Source: Thauera terpenica 58Eu
Lineage (GTDB): Bacteria > Pseudomonadota > Gammaproteobacteria > Burkholderiales > Rhodocyclaceae
Direction: 5' to 3'
Assembly: GCF_000443165.1 (NCBI RefSeq)
Contig: NZ_ATJV01000103.1
Span: forward strand, 62,001 to 126,000
DNA length: 64,000 nucleotides
A model generated the notes under the pieces. That model had not been told where the DNA came from, made no database searches, and was given only the letters and a program-made list of their open reading frames with translations. Both the position numbers and the translations under genes were made by a program. The number at the start of each line of letters is the position of its first letter. Position 1 is the first letter of the stretch. Positions 1-9,491 of the stretch are shown here, piece after piece.

Positions 1-1942
1 TGATCAGGCCGGTGAGCGCCAGCTCCAGACCGTGGACACGGTTCTTGCCGGTGTTGAGCGCGCCGCTGGACTCATAGCCCGAGCCCGACGGCGCCGACTC
101 CATGACGTCAGACTTGGTGATCTGGAACAGCGCGGCCGATAGCAGCAGCTTCTCGCCCATCAGGTTCCACTTCGTGCCCAGTTCGATGCTCTGTGTCTTT
201 TCCGGCTTGCTGTCGGCGATGGCGACACCATTGCTGTCATCGACGCAGATGCCGCCGTAGCCGCAGCTCGAGCCGACGTCGGATTCGCCGCCGTTGATGT
301 CGCTGGCGGTGGCGTAGCTGAAGTACACGTTGGCGTCGGGCCTGATCTTGTAGCTCAGGCCGAGGTGACCATTCCACATGCTGTCGGAGTACTCGTAGCG
401 TTTGGTGAGGCCGCGTGAGATGGTGGTGGTGTCGAATTCGTAACGGTCCCAGCGCAGGCCGCCGAAGGCGGTCCATTTGTCGTTGAGGTCCACCGTATCC
501 ATCGCCGACAGGGACACCGTCTTCACGTTCCAGTCGATGTCCCAGGCGCCGCGGCTGATCTGACGGTTCATCAGGCTGTTGAGACCGTTGACGGTAGCGC
601 CGCCCGCGCCGCTGGCGCACCAGGCGTTGTTGGCCGTGGCGGTGTTGCCGGTGATGCAGTTCTGGCCCGAGTTTGCGACGTTGTAGACCCCGTTCAGCAC
701 GCTGTGATCCGAATACTCCAGGCCGAAGATGAACTCGTGCTTGAGCCCGCCCAGGACGCGGTCCAGATGCAGGTTGGTCTGGTTGACGAAGTACTCGACC
801 TCCTGCCAGCCCTGGTGCGTGCTCAGGGTGATGGTCGAGGCGCCGGCGCGTGGGTCGTTGGCGCCGAAGCTGGCTGCACGTGCGCCGGTGACGACGTAGC
901 CGTTGTCGGCCTGGCCCACGCGGGTCAGGTTGGTGATGCGCGTGTCCTGGTCGAACTGATAGCGCAGACGGGCGCTGACGATGTCGACGTCGGAACTGAG
1001 GAAATCATTGTCCTGCGCGTACACCGGTACGTCTTTGGCCGGCTTGCGCTTCGGCACGGTGCCGACCAGAAAGCCGCCCATGTCGGGATTGTCGTCGGCC
1101 TCGAGACCGTAGTAGTCGAGCGTGACATCGAGCTTGTCGGTCGCCGCCCAGAAGCCGGACAGCGCCAGGCCCTTGCGCTCGCGGTCGGTGGGGCTGCGAT
1201 CAGGGATCTCTTCGTAGCCATACAGCAGGTTGGCGCGCACGGCGAGGTCTGCGTTGACGACCTGGTTGGTGTCCAGCGTCAGGCGAGTGTGCTTGTCGGT
1301 GCCAAAGCCGGTCGACAGGCGAGTGTAGGAGTAATCGGTGCTGGCCTGCTTGGTCACCGAGTTGACCGCTCCGCCCGAGGTGCCGCGCCCGGCGAAGCTG
1401 GAGTTCGGGCCTTTGGAGATCTCGATCTGTTCGGTGGCAAAGCTCTCGCGAATGCTCATGCCGGGGTCGCGCAAGCCGTCGACGAAGACGTCGCTGCGCG
1501 CTTCCTGGCCGCGGATGATGTAGCGGTCGCCAAAGGCGTTGCCGTTCTCGCCGGTGCCCAGGGTGATGCCGGGCTGGGCATCGAGGATCTCGCGCAGGTC
1601 GGTGTAGCCCGAGTCTTCGATCTGGGCCTTGGTCAGCACCTGGATGTTTTGCGCGGTGTCGGCCAGCGCGCGCTTGTGGCGCTCATCCCCCGAGTACTTG
1701 GCCTTGTAGGGCACGCCGGGTTCGGCGTTCGGGTTGGCTTCGAGCGCGGTGCTGATGACCTTGACGGTTTCCAACTGGGATTCGGCGGCGGGTTTCTGTT
1801 CCTGGGCGTGGGCCGCCATGGGTGCCAGCGCGAGGGAGGCCAGGCTGACGGCCATTGCCGTGGAGGCGGAGGTGTTGAGAAGGGTGCTCGGTCGCTTGCG
1901 CAGCGCTGCGGCTTGCCGGGGGTGAGGCTTGTTCACGGACAT
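1..1942 (-). CDS. TonB-dependent siderophore receptor (3' end beyond window)
   Basis: Outer-membrane receptor for ferric siderophores, energised by TonB-ExbB-ExbD. The frame is open from ATG at 1942 to the window edge, giving about 647 codons, so the C-terminal barrel strands and final aromatic residue are not seen. An N-terminal signal peptide ends near AAHAQ. It is followed by a plug domain with motifs typical of the catecholate-type family: RGQEARSDVFVDGLRD, EISKGPNSSFAGRG and GGAVNSVTKQ. The rest is beta-barrel-like sequence. AGGAAA lies just upstream of the start. A Fur-type site sits about 380 bp upstream, and the tonB-exbBD genes of this window may power it. The exact ligand cannot be read from sequence; a catecholate is an inference from the Fiu/FepA-like plug. 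Confidence 0.9.
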   Translation of the reverse strand, partial: MSVNKPHPRQAAALRKRPSTLLNTSASTAMAVSLASLALAPMAAHAQEQKPAAESQLETVKVISTALEANPNAEPGVPYKAKYSGDERHKRALADTAQNIQVLTKAQIEDSGYTDLREILDAQPGITLGTGENGNAFGDRYIIRGQEARSDVFVDGLRDPGMSIRESFATEQIEISKGPNSSFAGRGTSGGAVNSVTKQASTDYSYTRLSTGFGTDKHTRLTLDTNQVVNADLAVRANLLYGYEEIPDRSPTDRERKGLALSGFWAATDKLDVTLDYYGLEADDNPDMGGFLVGTVPKRKPAKDVPVYAQDNDFLSSDVDIVSARLRYQFDQDTRITNLTRVGQADNGYVVTGARAASFGANDPRAGASTITLSTHQGWQEVEYFVNQTNLHLDRVLGGLKHEFIFGLEYSDHSVLNGVYNVANSGQNCITGNTATANNAWCASGAGGATVNGLNSLMNRQISRGAWDIDWNVKTVSLSAMDTVDLNDKWTAFGGLRWDRYEFDTTTISRGLTKRYEYSDSMWNGHLGLSYKIRPDANVYFSYATASDINGGESDVGSSCGYGGICVDDSNGVAIADSKPEKTQSIELGTKWNLMGEKLLLSAALFQITKSDVMESAPSGSGYESSGALNTGKNRVHGLELALTGLI

Positions 1943-2215
1943 CGGGGTTTCCTGATCACGGTGGTTCGGGGCGTGGGGGTGATCAGCCCTGGCTTGGGGG
2001 AGCGTGCGCATACGTTTGCCGGCAGCAGCACCTGGCGTTCCTGTCCTTGGCGACAGCGAGAGGCCCTGAACTGAGGCACGAGGCGAACAACGGTGAGGAA
2101 CACGAGTGGCAAACGACGAGGACGTCGTGCCGCCAACGCAGCTGCGGATCTCCGGGTCAAGCTTGATCGGGCTGGCTTGGCTGGCTGATCCGAGGGTGCG
2201 GAGTGGCTGGCTGAC

Positions 2216-2261
2216 ATGAATGTGGCGGGGCGTCCCTGGGGCGACGTCCCGCCACATTCAT
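2216..2261 (-). repeat. 46-nt perfect-armed hairpin in receptor leader
   Basis: The arms 2216-2229 and 2248-2261 are perfect 14-base inverted repeats. Pairing continues inward through one G-U and four more base pairs, giving a 19-bp stem with an 8-base loop. No T tract follows on either strand, so it is not a standard terminator. It lies between the Fur-type site and the receptor start, so it would be in the transcribed leader. Confidence 0.7.
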
Positions 2262-2318
2262 CACCTGCGCTTGCAGATGCGCGCAATTCTCAACAAGGAT
2301 GGGATGTCTGTCAATGCT

Positions 2319-2337
2319 ATTGCGAACAATTCTCATT
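2319..2337 (-). promoter_or_regulatory. putative Fur box upstream of siderophore receptor
   Basis: Read on the minus strand this is AATGAGAATTGTTCGCAAT. By eye it matches about 15 of 19 positions of the AATGAGAATCATTCTCATT-type betaproteobacterial Fur box. Its place upstream of a TonB-dependent siderophore receptor fits iron repression. Confidence 0.6.
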
Positions 2338-2384
2338 GTTACGGCGGCCACGACATAGTCCGCGGCAGCGGGTGATGAAGGACT

Positions 2385-3884
2385 TCAGCGTTGGGCCGCA
2401 GGCGTTGGGAGTGCGTTCTTGTCCAAGTCCGGCTGCAGCGCAAGGGCGTTCTGCCAGCCACCGCCCAGCGCCTTGTACAGATTCACCGCCGCTGTCAGCC
2501 GTGCCAGTCTGAGCTGGGCCATTTGATCCTGTGCTGCGAACAGCGTGCGCTGGGCGTCGAGCACGACCAGCAGGCTGTCGGCGCCTTCGCGGTAGCGCAG
2601 TTCGGCCAGGCTCAGGCTGCGTTGTGCCTCGGCGAGGATCTCGCGCTGCACGGCTTCCTGGCGGCGGTCGCGGGCGCCGTTGGCGAGCGCGTCCTCGACC
2701 TCCTTGAGCGCGGTGAGGATGTTGCTGCGGTGGGCCTCGAGCAGTTCGCGCTGGCGCGAGCGCTGGAGGTCGACGTCGGCTTTGAGGCGGCCACCATCGA
2801 AGATTTTCTGCAGCACCGAGGCTGAAATGGACAGCGTGCGCGTGTTGTCAGCCAGTGCGAGCAGTGCGCCGCTGGCAATGCCGGCGCCAGCGGACAAGCT
2901 GATGCTGGGCAGCAGGGCGGCGCGCGCAGCGGCGATGTCGGCGGCCGCGGCCACCAGGCCAGCCTCGCTCGCAGCGAGGTCGGGGCGGCGCCACAGCAGC
3001 TCGGACGGCAGCCCGGTGGCGATCGTGGGCAGGCTCAGCTCGGCGAGGCGCTCGCCTTCGATGAAGCGCGCCTGCGGGCCGCGCCCGAGCAGGATGGCGA
3101 GCGCCGAGCGCGTCTGGCGCAGCTGCACGGCGAGCGGCTCGATCGCCTGGCGCTGGGCGAGTACGGTGCTGCGCTGCTGGCTCAGTTCCAGTGCCGAAGC
3201 TGCACCGTTGTCATAGCGCGCCTGCACGACGCGCAGCACGCTCTCGGCGATGCTGAGGTTGTTGCGCGCGATCGCCAGCCTGTCTTCGAGCGCGAGGCTC
3301 TGAAACCACAGGCTGCTCACGCTGGCGCTGAGCGACAGGCGGGCGGCGGCGTAATCGAAGCGGGTGGCGGCGAGCCGGGCACGGCTGGCGTCCACGCTGG
3401 CGGCAAGGCGGCCCCAGAGGTCGATCTCATACGCCGCGGCAAGACCGAGCTCGCTCGCGCCCGTTTCATTGCCCTCGATATTGCGCACGCCGCTGCTGCC
3501 GGCGAGGGACAGCGTGGGCAGCAGCGAGGCGCCGCTCTGGCGCAGCGCGAGCTCGGCCTGCACCACGCGCTCGCCCTGGATGAGCAGGTCCGGGGCGGCG
3601 AGCATGGCTTCGGCGATGAGGGCGTCGAGTTGAGGTGAGCCGAAGCTCTGCCACCAGGTGTCGGGGATGCTGGCTGCGCTCGTGTCCGCCGGCTCGCTCC
3701 AGCTCGTAGACAGGCTCATCGTTGGGCGCAGCACGGGCTCGCTGATGGCGCAGCCGCCCAGCACGCTGGCGGCAAGCACGGTCAGGACAAGGCGGCGGGG
3801 GCAGGGCAGGTGGTGAGTGACAGGGTGGGGCATGAAAGTGGGAAAAGCGTGTGCGGGGTGAGTGGGGTGCGCGGACGGCTTCAT
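2385..3884 (-). CDS. NodT/OprM-family outer-membrane efflux lipoprotein
   Basis: TolC-like outer-membrane channel of a tripartite efflux pump. A hydrophobic signal ends in LAASVLGGC, a lipobox whose Cys would be acylated. Two repeated OEP domains follow, with characteristic stretches [16 protein letters not shown] and [20 protein letters not shown]. The chosen ATG at 3884 overlaps the macB stop (ATGA), giving 499 aa. An internal ATG at 3833 gives 482 aa with a more usual lipoprotein leader and is a real alternative. It is the last gene of the macA-macB-nodT operon, so it most likely serves as the exit duct for that pump. Confidence 0.88.
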   Translation of the reverse strand: MKPSAHPTHPAHAFPTFMPHPVTHHLPCPRRLVLTVLAASVLGGCAISEPVLRPTMSLSTSWSEPADTSAASIPDTWWQSFGSPQLDALIAEAMLAAPDLLIQGERVVQAELALRQSGASLLPTLSLAGSSGVRNIEGNETGASELGLAAAYEIDLWGRLAASVDASRARLAATRFDYAAARLSLSASVSSLWFQSLALEDRLAIARNNLSIAESVLRVVQARYDNGAASALELSQQRSTVLAQRQAIEPLAVQLRQTRSALAILLGRGPQARFIEGERLAELSLPTIATGLPSELLWRRPDLAASEAGLVAAAADIAAARAALLPSISLSAGAGIASGALLALADNTRTLSISASVLQKIFDGGRLKADVDLQRSRQRELLEAHRSNILTALKEVEDALANGARDRRQEAVQREILAEAQRSLSLAELRYREGADSLLVVLDAQRTLFAAQDQMAQLRLARLTAAVNLYKALGGGWQNALALQPDLDKNALPTPAAQR

Positions 3885-5869
3885 TCCGACGCCAGTGCGG
3901 CCACCGGGTCGAGGCGTGCGGCTTTGCGTGCGGGCAGGTAGCCGAAGACCAGGCCGGTGAGGAAGGCGCAGCTGAAGGCGAGGACCACCGGCGCCAGCGA
4001 GTATTGCACTGCGGTGCCGAAGCGCTCGATGAGCGCTGCGCTGGCAAGACCGAGCGCAACGCCGATCACCCCGCCCAGGGCGGACACCACCAGCGCCTCG
4101 ATGAGGAACTGCTGCAGGATGTTCTTCATGCGCGCGCCGGTGGCCATGCGGATGCCGATCTCGCGCGTGCGCTCGGTGACCGAGACCAGCATGATGTTCA
4201 TCACCCCGATGCCGCCCACGAGCAGGGAAATGGCGGCGACGGTGCCGAGCAGGAGGGTGAGCGTGTTCTGTGTCTCGGACACGGTGTCGATGATGGAGGC
4301 CATGTTGCGGATCTGAAAGTCCTCGACCCCATGGCGGGCGAGCAGCACGGCGTGCACCTGAGCCTGGGTGTCGTCGATGCGCGCCACGTCCTCCACCGCC
4401 ACGGTGACGTTGCGCAGGAAGCGCTGGCCGGTGAGGCGCAGGCTGCCGGTGGTGTAGGGCACGAAGACGATGTCGTCCTGGTCCTGTCCCCACGGCGTTG
4501 CGCCCTTGGGCGTCATCACGCCCACAACCTGAAAGGGGATGTTGTTGACCAGCACGAACTCGCCGATGCCGTCGCCGTCCGGAAACAAGGCGTTCGCGAC
4601 CGTGCGGCCGAGTACGGCCACGGTGGCGTAGCGCGTTTCGTCCTCGGCGCGAAAGAAGGTGCCCGAGGCCATTTCCCAGTCGCGCGCGACGATGTAGTCG
4701 GCCGAGGTGCCGTTGACGCTGGTGCGGTGGTCGATGTTGCCTGCGCGCACGGTGATCGTGCCGCCCTGTTCGGGCACCGAGGCGAGCACGTTGGGCAACT
4801 CGGCAATGGCGTGCACGTCTTCGATCACCAGCGTTGCCGGCGCGTCGCGGCCGCGGGTGTTGGGTGCGCCAGGGCGTACGGTGAGCAGGTTGGTGCCCAT
4901 GGCGCTGATCTGTTCTACCACTTTTTGCTTGGCGCCATCGCCGATGGCGAGCATGGCGATCACCGAGGCCACACCGATGACGATGCCGAGCAAGGTCAGC
5001 GAGGCGCGAAACAGGTTTGCGCGCAGCGCACGCAGCGCGGTGCGGGTGGCTTCGACGACATCGGACAAGAGCGAGATGTGATCGATGTGGGGGGCGAAGT
5101 CCGGCTCGGGGCCGGTGGGTAGGCGCGGGCCCGGGTCGGCGACGACGCGACCGTCGCGGATCTCGATGATGCGCTGCGCCTGCTCGGCGATCTCGCGCTC
5201 GTGGGTGATGAGGATGATGGTGTGGCCGGCCGCCGACAGCTCATGGAGCAGCTTCATGACCTCGGCACCGGTCCTGGTGTCGAGCGCGCCCGTGGGTTCG
5301 TCGGCAAGTACGACGCGACCACCGTTCATCAGCGCGCGCGCGATCGACACGCGCTGCTGCTGGCCGCCGGAGAGCTGGCTGGGGCGATGGTGAAGGCGTT
5401 CGGCCAGCCCCAGCGCGGACAGGAGCTCCTCGGCGCGTTGATGGCGGCGCGCGGGCGCCATGCCCGAGTACACCGCCGGCACCTCGACGTTGTCGCGCGC
5501 GCTGGCGCCGCTGATGAGGTTGTAGCTCTGAAACACGAAGCCGAAGGTCTCGCGCCGCACCCGTGCCAGCTCATCGCTGCTGAAGCCGGCGACATCTTCG
5601 CCCATGAAGCGATAGGTGCCGCTGCTGGCTCGGTCAAGACAGCCGAGGATGTTCATCAGCGTGCTCTTGCCCGAGCCCGAGGCGCCCATGATGGCGATGA
5701 ACTCACCGGCGTAGATCTTGAGGTCTATGCCTTGCAGCACCCGGGTTTCGATTTCGCCATTGCGAAAGCTGCGGCTGATGTCGCTGAGTTCGATCAGGGG
5801 TACGGCCGCCCCGGCAGGCTGAGGGTGCGCCGCATGCGCTGGCGCGGGCGGGTGCTGGGCGGGCTTCAC
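3881..5869 (-). CDS. macB: MacB-type ABC transporter (ATPase-permease fusion)
   Basis: Inner-membrane ABC exporter of the MacAB-TolC type, which pumps macrolides, lipopeptides or other amphiphiles from the periplasm. At 662 aa it is the usual family length. The N-terminal ATPase shows Walker [10 protein letters not shown], signature LSGGQQQR and Walker [13 protein letters not shown]. Next come a TM helix, a large periplasmic domain and three C-terminal FtsX-type TM helices ending in [14 protein letters not shown]. The GTG start at 5869 overlaps the macA stop (GTGA), indicating translational coupling. Substrate unknown. The N-terminal 20 residues are Pro/Ala/His-rich and poorly conserved-looking, so the start could be a little downstream. 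Confidence 0.92.
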   Translation of the reverse strand: MKPAQHPPAPAHAAHPQPAGAAVPLIELSDISRSFRNGEIETRVLQGIDLKIYAGEFIAIMGASGSGKSTLMNILGCLDRASSGTYRFMGEDVAGFSSDELARVRRETFGFVFQSYNLISGASARDNVEVPAVYSGMAPARRHQRAEELLSALGLAERLHHRPSQLSGGQQQRVSIARALMNGGRVVLADEPTGALDTRTGAEVMKLLHELSAAGHTIILITHEREIAEQAQRIIEIRDGRVVADPGPRLPTGPEPDFAPHIDHISLLSDVVEATRTALRALRANLFRASLTLLGIVIGVASVIAMLAIGDGAKQKVVEQISAMGTNLLTVRPGAPNTRGRDAPATLVIEDVHAIAELPNVLASVPEQGGTITVRAGNIDHRTSVNGTSADYIVARDWEMASGTFFRAEDETRYATVAVLGRTVANALFPDGDGIGEFVLVNNIPFQVVGVMTPKGATPWGQDQDDIVFVPYTTGSLRLTGQRFLRNVTVAVEDVARIDDTQAQVHAVLLARHGVEDFQIRNMASIIDTVSETQNTLTLLLGTVAAISLLVGGIGVMNIMLVSVTERTREIGIRMATGARMKNILQQFLIEALVVSALGGVIGVALGLASAALIERFGTAVQYSLAPVVLAFSCAFLTGLVFGYLPARKAARLDPVAALASE

Positions 5870-7110
5870 AGGCGCGGTGTCCGTGACGGACGACCCGTCT
5901 CTGAGCCTGTGCTGCGCCCGGAGACCACGCGTTCGCCCTCCTCGAGGCCGACCAGGACCTGGGCCTGAACCCGGTTGGAGACGCCGACCTCGACCACGCG
6001 CTCGCTCAGCGCGCCGCGCTCATCGATCACCTTGACCTTGCCCATTGCCGGCTTTGCCGGTGCGCCCCCCGCGCCCTGTGCGGCGCTGCGTGCAGAGGCG
6101 ATGCCGGGACGCGCACGTGCGCTGTCCTGGGTCAGCGCCGCCATCGGCACCAGCAAGGCGTCCTTCGCCTGCGCGACCACGAAGAACACCTGCGCCGTCA
6201 TCTGCGTCATCAGCAGCCCGTCGGGGTTGGGTACGTCGAACAGGCCGTTGTAGAGCACGACGTTGTTGGTCACGGTGGGGGTGGGTTCGATCTTTTCCAG
6301 CTTGCCGTGCCAGCGCTTGCCGCTGCCGCCCAGGGTGGTGAAATAGGCCTCCATGCCCAGCTGCAGGCGGCTGATGTCGGCTTCCGATACCTGCGTCTGC
6401 ACGGTCATGGTGTTGAGGTCGGCGACGCGCAGGATGACCGGCGCCTGCTGGTTGGTGTTCAGGGTCTGGCCCTGGCGCGCGGTGATCGACACCACGGTGC
6501 CGCTCATCGGCGACAGGATGCGGGCGTACTGCAGGTTGGCCTCGTCGGCGCGCAGGGTGGATTCGATCTGCTCGATCTGGGCGCCGAGCGCCTCGAGTTG
6601 GGCCGCGGCCGACTGCGCGTTGGCTTCAGCCGTTTGCAGGCCTTCGCGGGTGGTGGCGTCGGCCGCCATCAGCGCTTGCTGGCGGCGCAGCTGGATGCGG
6701 GCGAGCGTGAGCTGGGCTTCACGGTCCTTGACTGAGGCGCGCAGGTTGCGCAGTTGTGCGCGCGAGGCGTCGACGCGGGCGCGATACACCGTGGGGTCGA
6801 TCTCGGCGAGGAGCTCGCCTTCCTGCACTGCGCTGCCGACCTCGACATGGATCTTCTTCACCTGGCCTGAAACCTGGGCACCGACGTCGACGTAGTCGCG
6901 TGGCTGCAGCGTGCCGGTGGCGGTGACCACGTCCTCGATATCACCCCGCTGCACGAGCGCGAACTGGTAAGCCGAGAGCGCATCCTTGTCGCCGAAAAGA
7001 TGGGGCCATGCGAGCCAGGTGGCGAGGCCGGCGACGAGAAGGACGGCAGCGGCAGTGGCGGTGCGAGCCCAGCGGCGGGGGGCTCTGGAGGCGGGTGAGG
7101 AGGGCGTCAT
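5866..7110 (-). CDS. macA: MacA-type periplasmic adaptor (membrane fusion protein)
   Basis: Periplasmic adaptor linking MacB to the outer-membrane channel. One N-terminal TM helix (about residues 15-33) is followed by a biotinyl/lipoyl-like half motif ([19 protein letters not shown]), a coiled-coil hairpin rich in Gln and Leu, the second half ([22 protein letters not shown]) and beta-barrel regions. ATG at 7110 (414 aa) was preferred over the longer reading to 7245, whose first 45 residues look non-coding. It is first in the macA-macB-nodT operon, and its promoter would lie in the region shared with the divergent peroxidase gene. Confidence 0.9.
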   Translation of the reverse strand: MTPSSPASRAPRRWARTATAAAVLLVAGLATWLAWPHLFGDKDALSAYQFALVQRGDIEDVVTATGTLQPRDYVDVGAQVSGQVKKIHVEVGSAVQEGELLAEIDPTVYRARVDASRAQLRNLRASVKDREAQLTLARIQLRRQQALMAADATTREGLQTAEANAQSAAAQLEALGAQIEQIESTLRADEANLQYARILSPMSGTVVSITARQGQTLNTNQQAPVILRVADLNTMTVQTQVSEADISRLQLGMEAYFTTLGGSGKRWHGKLEKIEPTPTVTNNVVLYNGLFDVPNPDGLLMTQMTAQVFFVVAQAKDALLVPMAALTQDSARARPGIASARSAAQGAGGAPAKPAMGKVKVIDERGALSERVVEVGVSNRVQAQVLVGLEEGERVVSGRSTGSETGRPSRTPRL

Positions 7111-7244
7111 TGTTCTTGATGGGTGCGAGGCTGGAGGCAGGCGTGACGAGCACGAGACCTGAGGAAGACAGCGTGGCAAGCATAGTCGTTCGTCGGGCGC
7201 GGGTTTGTATCGGCTTGCAGCGTGCCCGGCCGGATGCACAACCA

Positions 7245-7258
7245 TTGACTTTGATCAA
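7245..7258. promoter_or_regulatory. FNR/Anr-type box in divergent macA-ccp promoter
   Basis: TTGACTTTGATCAA matches the FNR/Anr consensus TTGAT-N4-ATCAA with one change. It lies about 94 bp upstream of the cytochrome c peroxidase start. Bacterial diheme peroxidases are commonly induced by FNR/Anr under low oxygen, so this fits the peroxidase better than macA. Confidence 0.6.
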
Positions 7259-7297
7259 GAATGGACTTGCATGAGTCACGTCTAATGGACGCCAATC

Positions 7298-7312
7298 TTA
7301 GAATGAGTCTAA
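7298..7312. promoter_or_regulatory. TTAGA-N5-TCTAA inverted repeat, candidate Fur-family operator
   Basis: TTAGAATGAGTCTAA has 5-base inverted arms, and another TCTAA half-site lies at 7281-7285. It resembles the TTTAGAA/TTCTAAA elements bound by Irr-type Fur-family regulators, and an Irr-like gene lies just downstream of the peroxidase. It sits 40 bp before the peroxidase start. The regulator assignment is an inference. Confidence 0.35.
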
Positions 7313-7351
7313 AAACCTGGCATTCCATTTCAATCAAGCAAGGAGAACATC

Positions 7352-8347
7352 ATGAAACTCAAGGCGATTGCGATTGCATCCGCGTTGGCCCTGGCTGGCA
7401 GCGCATGGGCGGCGACCGTTCGTGACGAGCCGATCGAGCCGATTCAGGCGGCAAAGGTCACCAACCCTGCCATGGTTGAGCTGGGCAAGAAGCTGTTCTT
7501 CGATCCGCGTCTGTCGCGTTCGGGCTTCATTTCGTGCAACTCCTGCCACAACCTGTCCATGGGCGGTAGCGACAACCTGAAGACGTCCATCGGCGACAAG
7601 TGGCAGCAGGGCCCGATCAACTCGCCCACGGTGCTGAACTCCAGCCTGGCGGTGGCGCAGTTCTGGGATGGGCGCGCGGCTGACCTCAAGGAGCAGGCCG
7701 GTGGCCCCATCGCCAACCCGGGCGAGATGGCCTTCACCCACGATCTGGCGGTGGGCACCCTGCGCTCCATCCCCGGCTATGTCGCCGAATTCAAGTCGGT
7801 GTTCGGCTCGGCTGCGATCAACATCGACAAGGTCACGCAGGCGATTGCTGCCTTCGAGGAGACCCTGGTGACGCCCAACTCACCCTTCGACGCCTGGCTG
7901 AAGGGCGACGACAAGGCGCTCACCGACCGCGAACTCGCCGGCTATGGCTTGTTCAAGGAGAGCGGTTGCGTGGCCTGTCATAACGGGCCGGCGATGGGCG
8001 GAACCTCGTTCCAGAAGATGGGCTTGTTCGAGCCCTACAAGACCAACAACCCCGCCGAAGGCCGCTCCGCCGTTACCGGCAATGACGCCGACCGCATGAA
8101 CTTCAAGGTGCCGACCTTGCGCAACGTCGAACTCACCTATCCGTACTTCCATGACGGTGAGGCGGCAACGCTGGAGGAGGCGGTGGATGTGATGGGGCGT
8201 CTGCAACTGGGACGCAAGTACAGCGAGGCAGAGATCGCTGACATCGTGGCCTTCCTGAAGGCGCTCACCGGCGATCAGCCGACTTTCGTGATGCCCTTGC
8301 TGCCGCCGTCTTCCAACGACACGCCCAAGCCCAATCCCTGGGAGTGA
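7352..8347 (+). CDS. diheme cytochrome c peroxidase
   Basis: Periplasmic enzyme reducing hydrogen peroxide to water with electrons from cytochrome c. Length is 331 aa. The signal peptide is cleaved near SAWA (about residue 20). Two c-type haem motifs are present: CNSCH at 62-66 (low-potential peroxidatic haem) and CVACH at 206-210 (electron-transfer haem). The GQ.NSPTVLN-like and FKVPTLRNVELTYPYFHDG segments are typical of the CcpA/MauG family. A strong RBS (AAGGAGAAC) precedes ATG 7352, and a terminator follows. It probably detoxifies peroxide during micro-oxic or denitrifying growth, consistent with the FNR-type site upstream. Confidence 0.93.
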   Translation: MKLKAIAIASALALAGSAWAATVRDEPIEPIQAAKVTNPAMVELGKKLFFDPRLSRSGFISCNSCHNLSMGGSDNLKTSIGDKWQQGPINSPTVLNSSLAVAQFWDGRAADLKEQAGGPIANPGEMAFTHDLAVGTLRSIPGYVAEFKSVFGSAAINIDKVTQAIAAFEETLVTPNSPFDAWLKGDDKALTDRELAGYGLFKESGCVACHNGPAMGGTSFQKMGLFEPYKTNNPAEGRSAVTGNDADRMNFKVPTLRNVELTYPYFHDGEAATLEEAVDVMGRLQLGRKYSEAEIADIVAFLKALTGDQPTFVMPLLPPSSNDTPKPNPWE

Positions 8348-8359
8348 GCCTGTAGCCAG

Positions 8360-8398
8360 AGCCCGGCCGTCCTCGTGTGAAGGGCCGGGCTTGTTGTT
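8360..8398 (+). terminator. rho-independent terminator after cytochrome c peroxidase
   Basis: The arms AGCCCGGCC (8360-8368) and GGCCGGGCT (8383-8391) are perfect complements and are followed by TTGTTGTT. It ends the single-gene peroxidase transcript. Confidence 0.75.
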
Positions 8399-8557
8399 GA
8401 CGCACGAGCGAGCAAGCTCAGACTTGCCCCCTGACGCCTTGCCGACCTGCCTGCCGACTTTCTCCTGTGATCCGTTCAAGCGTTGCACGGTCGCCGCTGC
8501 AGCGTGAAAGTCAGCCCGGGGTCAGGCACGGAATCAGGCCCGGAGCCGGAGAGAGAC

Positions 8558-8974
8558 ATGAACATCCATACCCCCGCCGAGGCCATCGCCTGCCTGCGCA
8601 GCGTCGGCCTTCCCGTTACCCAGCAGCGTATCGAGATCACCCGCGTCCTGTTCGCGCAGCCGGTGCATCTGACGGCCGAGCAGGTGCTCGAGCGCGTGCG
8701 CGTGCGTGCGCCCGACACCTCGCGCGCGACCGTCTACAACACGCTGCGCCTGTTCTGCGAGAAAAAATTGGTACGCGAGCTGATTGTCGACCGCGACCGG
8801 GCGGTGTTCGATTCCAACGCCAGCGCCCATCACCACCTCTATGACGTCGACACGGGCCAGGTCTGGGACCTTGCGGGTGACGCGCTGCAGGTGGTCGGTG
8901 TGCCGATGCTGCCCCCAGGCTTCGAGCTTGAGGAGATCGATCTGATCGTGCGCGTGCGCAGCAAACGCAGTTGA
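8558..8974 (+). CDS. Fur-family transcriptional regulator (Irr/PerR-like)
   Basis: 138-aa DNA-binding metalloregulator. A winged helix occupies about residues 1-80 (TQQRIEITRVLF, ATVYNTLRLF), followed by a dimerisation/metal domain with SAHHHLYDVDTG. The C-terminal CxxC pairs that hold structural zinc in Fur and Zur are absent, and the HHH cluster resembles Irr. ATG 8558 was chosen for the GGAGAGAGAC just before it. Located directly after the peroxidase, it may sense peroxide or haem/iron and act on that gene; this is inference from context. Confidence 0.8.
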   Translation: MNIHTPAEAIACLRSVGLPVTQQRIEITRVLFAQPVHLTAEQVLERVRVRAPDTSRATVYNTLRLFCEKKLVRELIVDRDRAVFDSNASAHHHLYDVDTGQVWDLAGDALQVVGVPMLPPGFELEEIDLIVRVRSKRS

Positions 8975-9059
8975 TGACCCGGTCGGCCGGAGCGTGGCCG
9001 AGGCCGGGCCTCCAGTCGGTTCAACCCGGCGCTGCGCGTGCCTATGGCCGTGCACCGCT

Positions 9060-9491
9060 TCAGCGCTCGGCCGCCTTCGTATCCGGTTGGGTGATGAAGC
9101 CCATCTTTTCGATGCCGGCGGCGCGTGCTTGTGACATCACTTCGGCCAGCTGCTGGTAGCGCGTGTCGCGATCCGCGCGCAGCTGCAGTTCGGGCTGAGG
9201 GGTCTGGGCCGCGGCGCTGGCCAGCCGTGCGGGCAGGGTGGTGGCGTCGACGAGCTCGTTGTTCCAGAACAGCTGCCCATCGGCACTGATCGACAGCGCC
9301 ACGGTCTGTGGCTTTTCCTGCGTGGGCTGGCTGGAGGCCTGAGGCAGGTCGATCTTCACCGAGTGCGTTAGCAGCGGTGCGGTGATCATGAAGACGATCA
9401 GCAGCACGAGCATGACGTCGATCAGCGGCACCATGTTGATGTCGCTCTGCAGGGGACGGCTGTCGCCGTCGTTGAAGCTGCCGAAAGCCAT
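9060..9491 (-). CDS. exbD: ExbD biopolymer transport protein
   Basis: Small inner-membrane subunit of the TonB-ExbB-ExbD motor. It has 143 aa with one TM helix near residues 18-40 containing the essential Asp (MVPLIDVMLVLLIVFMI), followed by a periplasmic domain. The start ATG overlaps the exbB stop (TGATG), so translation is coupled. It is the last gene of the iron operon that begins with hemP. Confidence 0.92.
   Translation of the reverse strand: MAFGSFNDGDSRPLQSDINMVPLIDVMLVLLIVFMITAPLLTHSVKIDLPQASSQPTQEKPQTVALSISADGQLFWNNELVDATTLPARLASAAAQTPQPELQLRADRDTRYQQLAEVMSQARAAGIEKMGFITQPDTKAAER

Larger units (their letters stand above)
1943..2384 (-). other. long leader/intergenic region upstream of the siderophore receptor
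   Basis: These 442 bases lie between the end of the NodT-family gene and the receptor start, both on the minus strand. They hold a Fur-type site near the NodT end and a large inverted repeat in the middle. The open frames here have no RBS and no recognisable product and look spurious. If the promoter is at the Fur site, the receptor mRNA would have an unusually long 5' leader of roughly 350 nt. No known riboswitch was recognised. Confidence 0.5.

Noticed and set aside
704-2074. 456-aa plus-strand frame over the TonB receptor
   Set aside because: Shadow of the receptor; it crosses the receptor's signal peptide and start and has no domain.
1933-2286. 117-aa ORF in the receptor leader
   Set aside because: No RBS, Arg/Pro-rich, overlaps the receptor start; more likely an untranslated leader.
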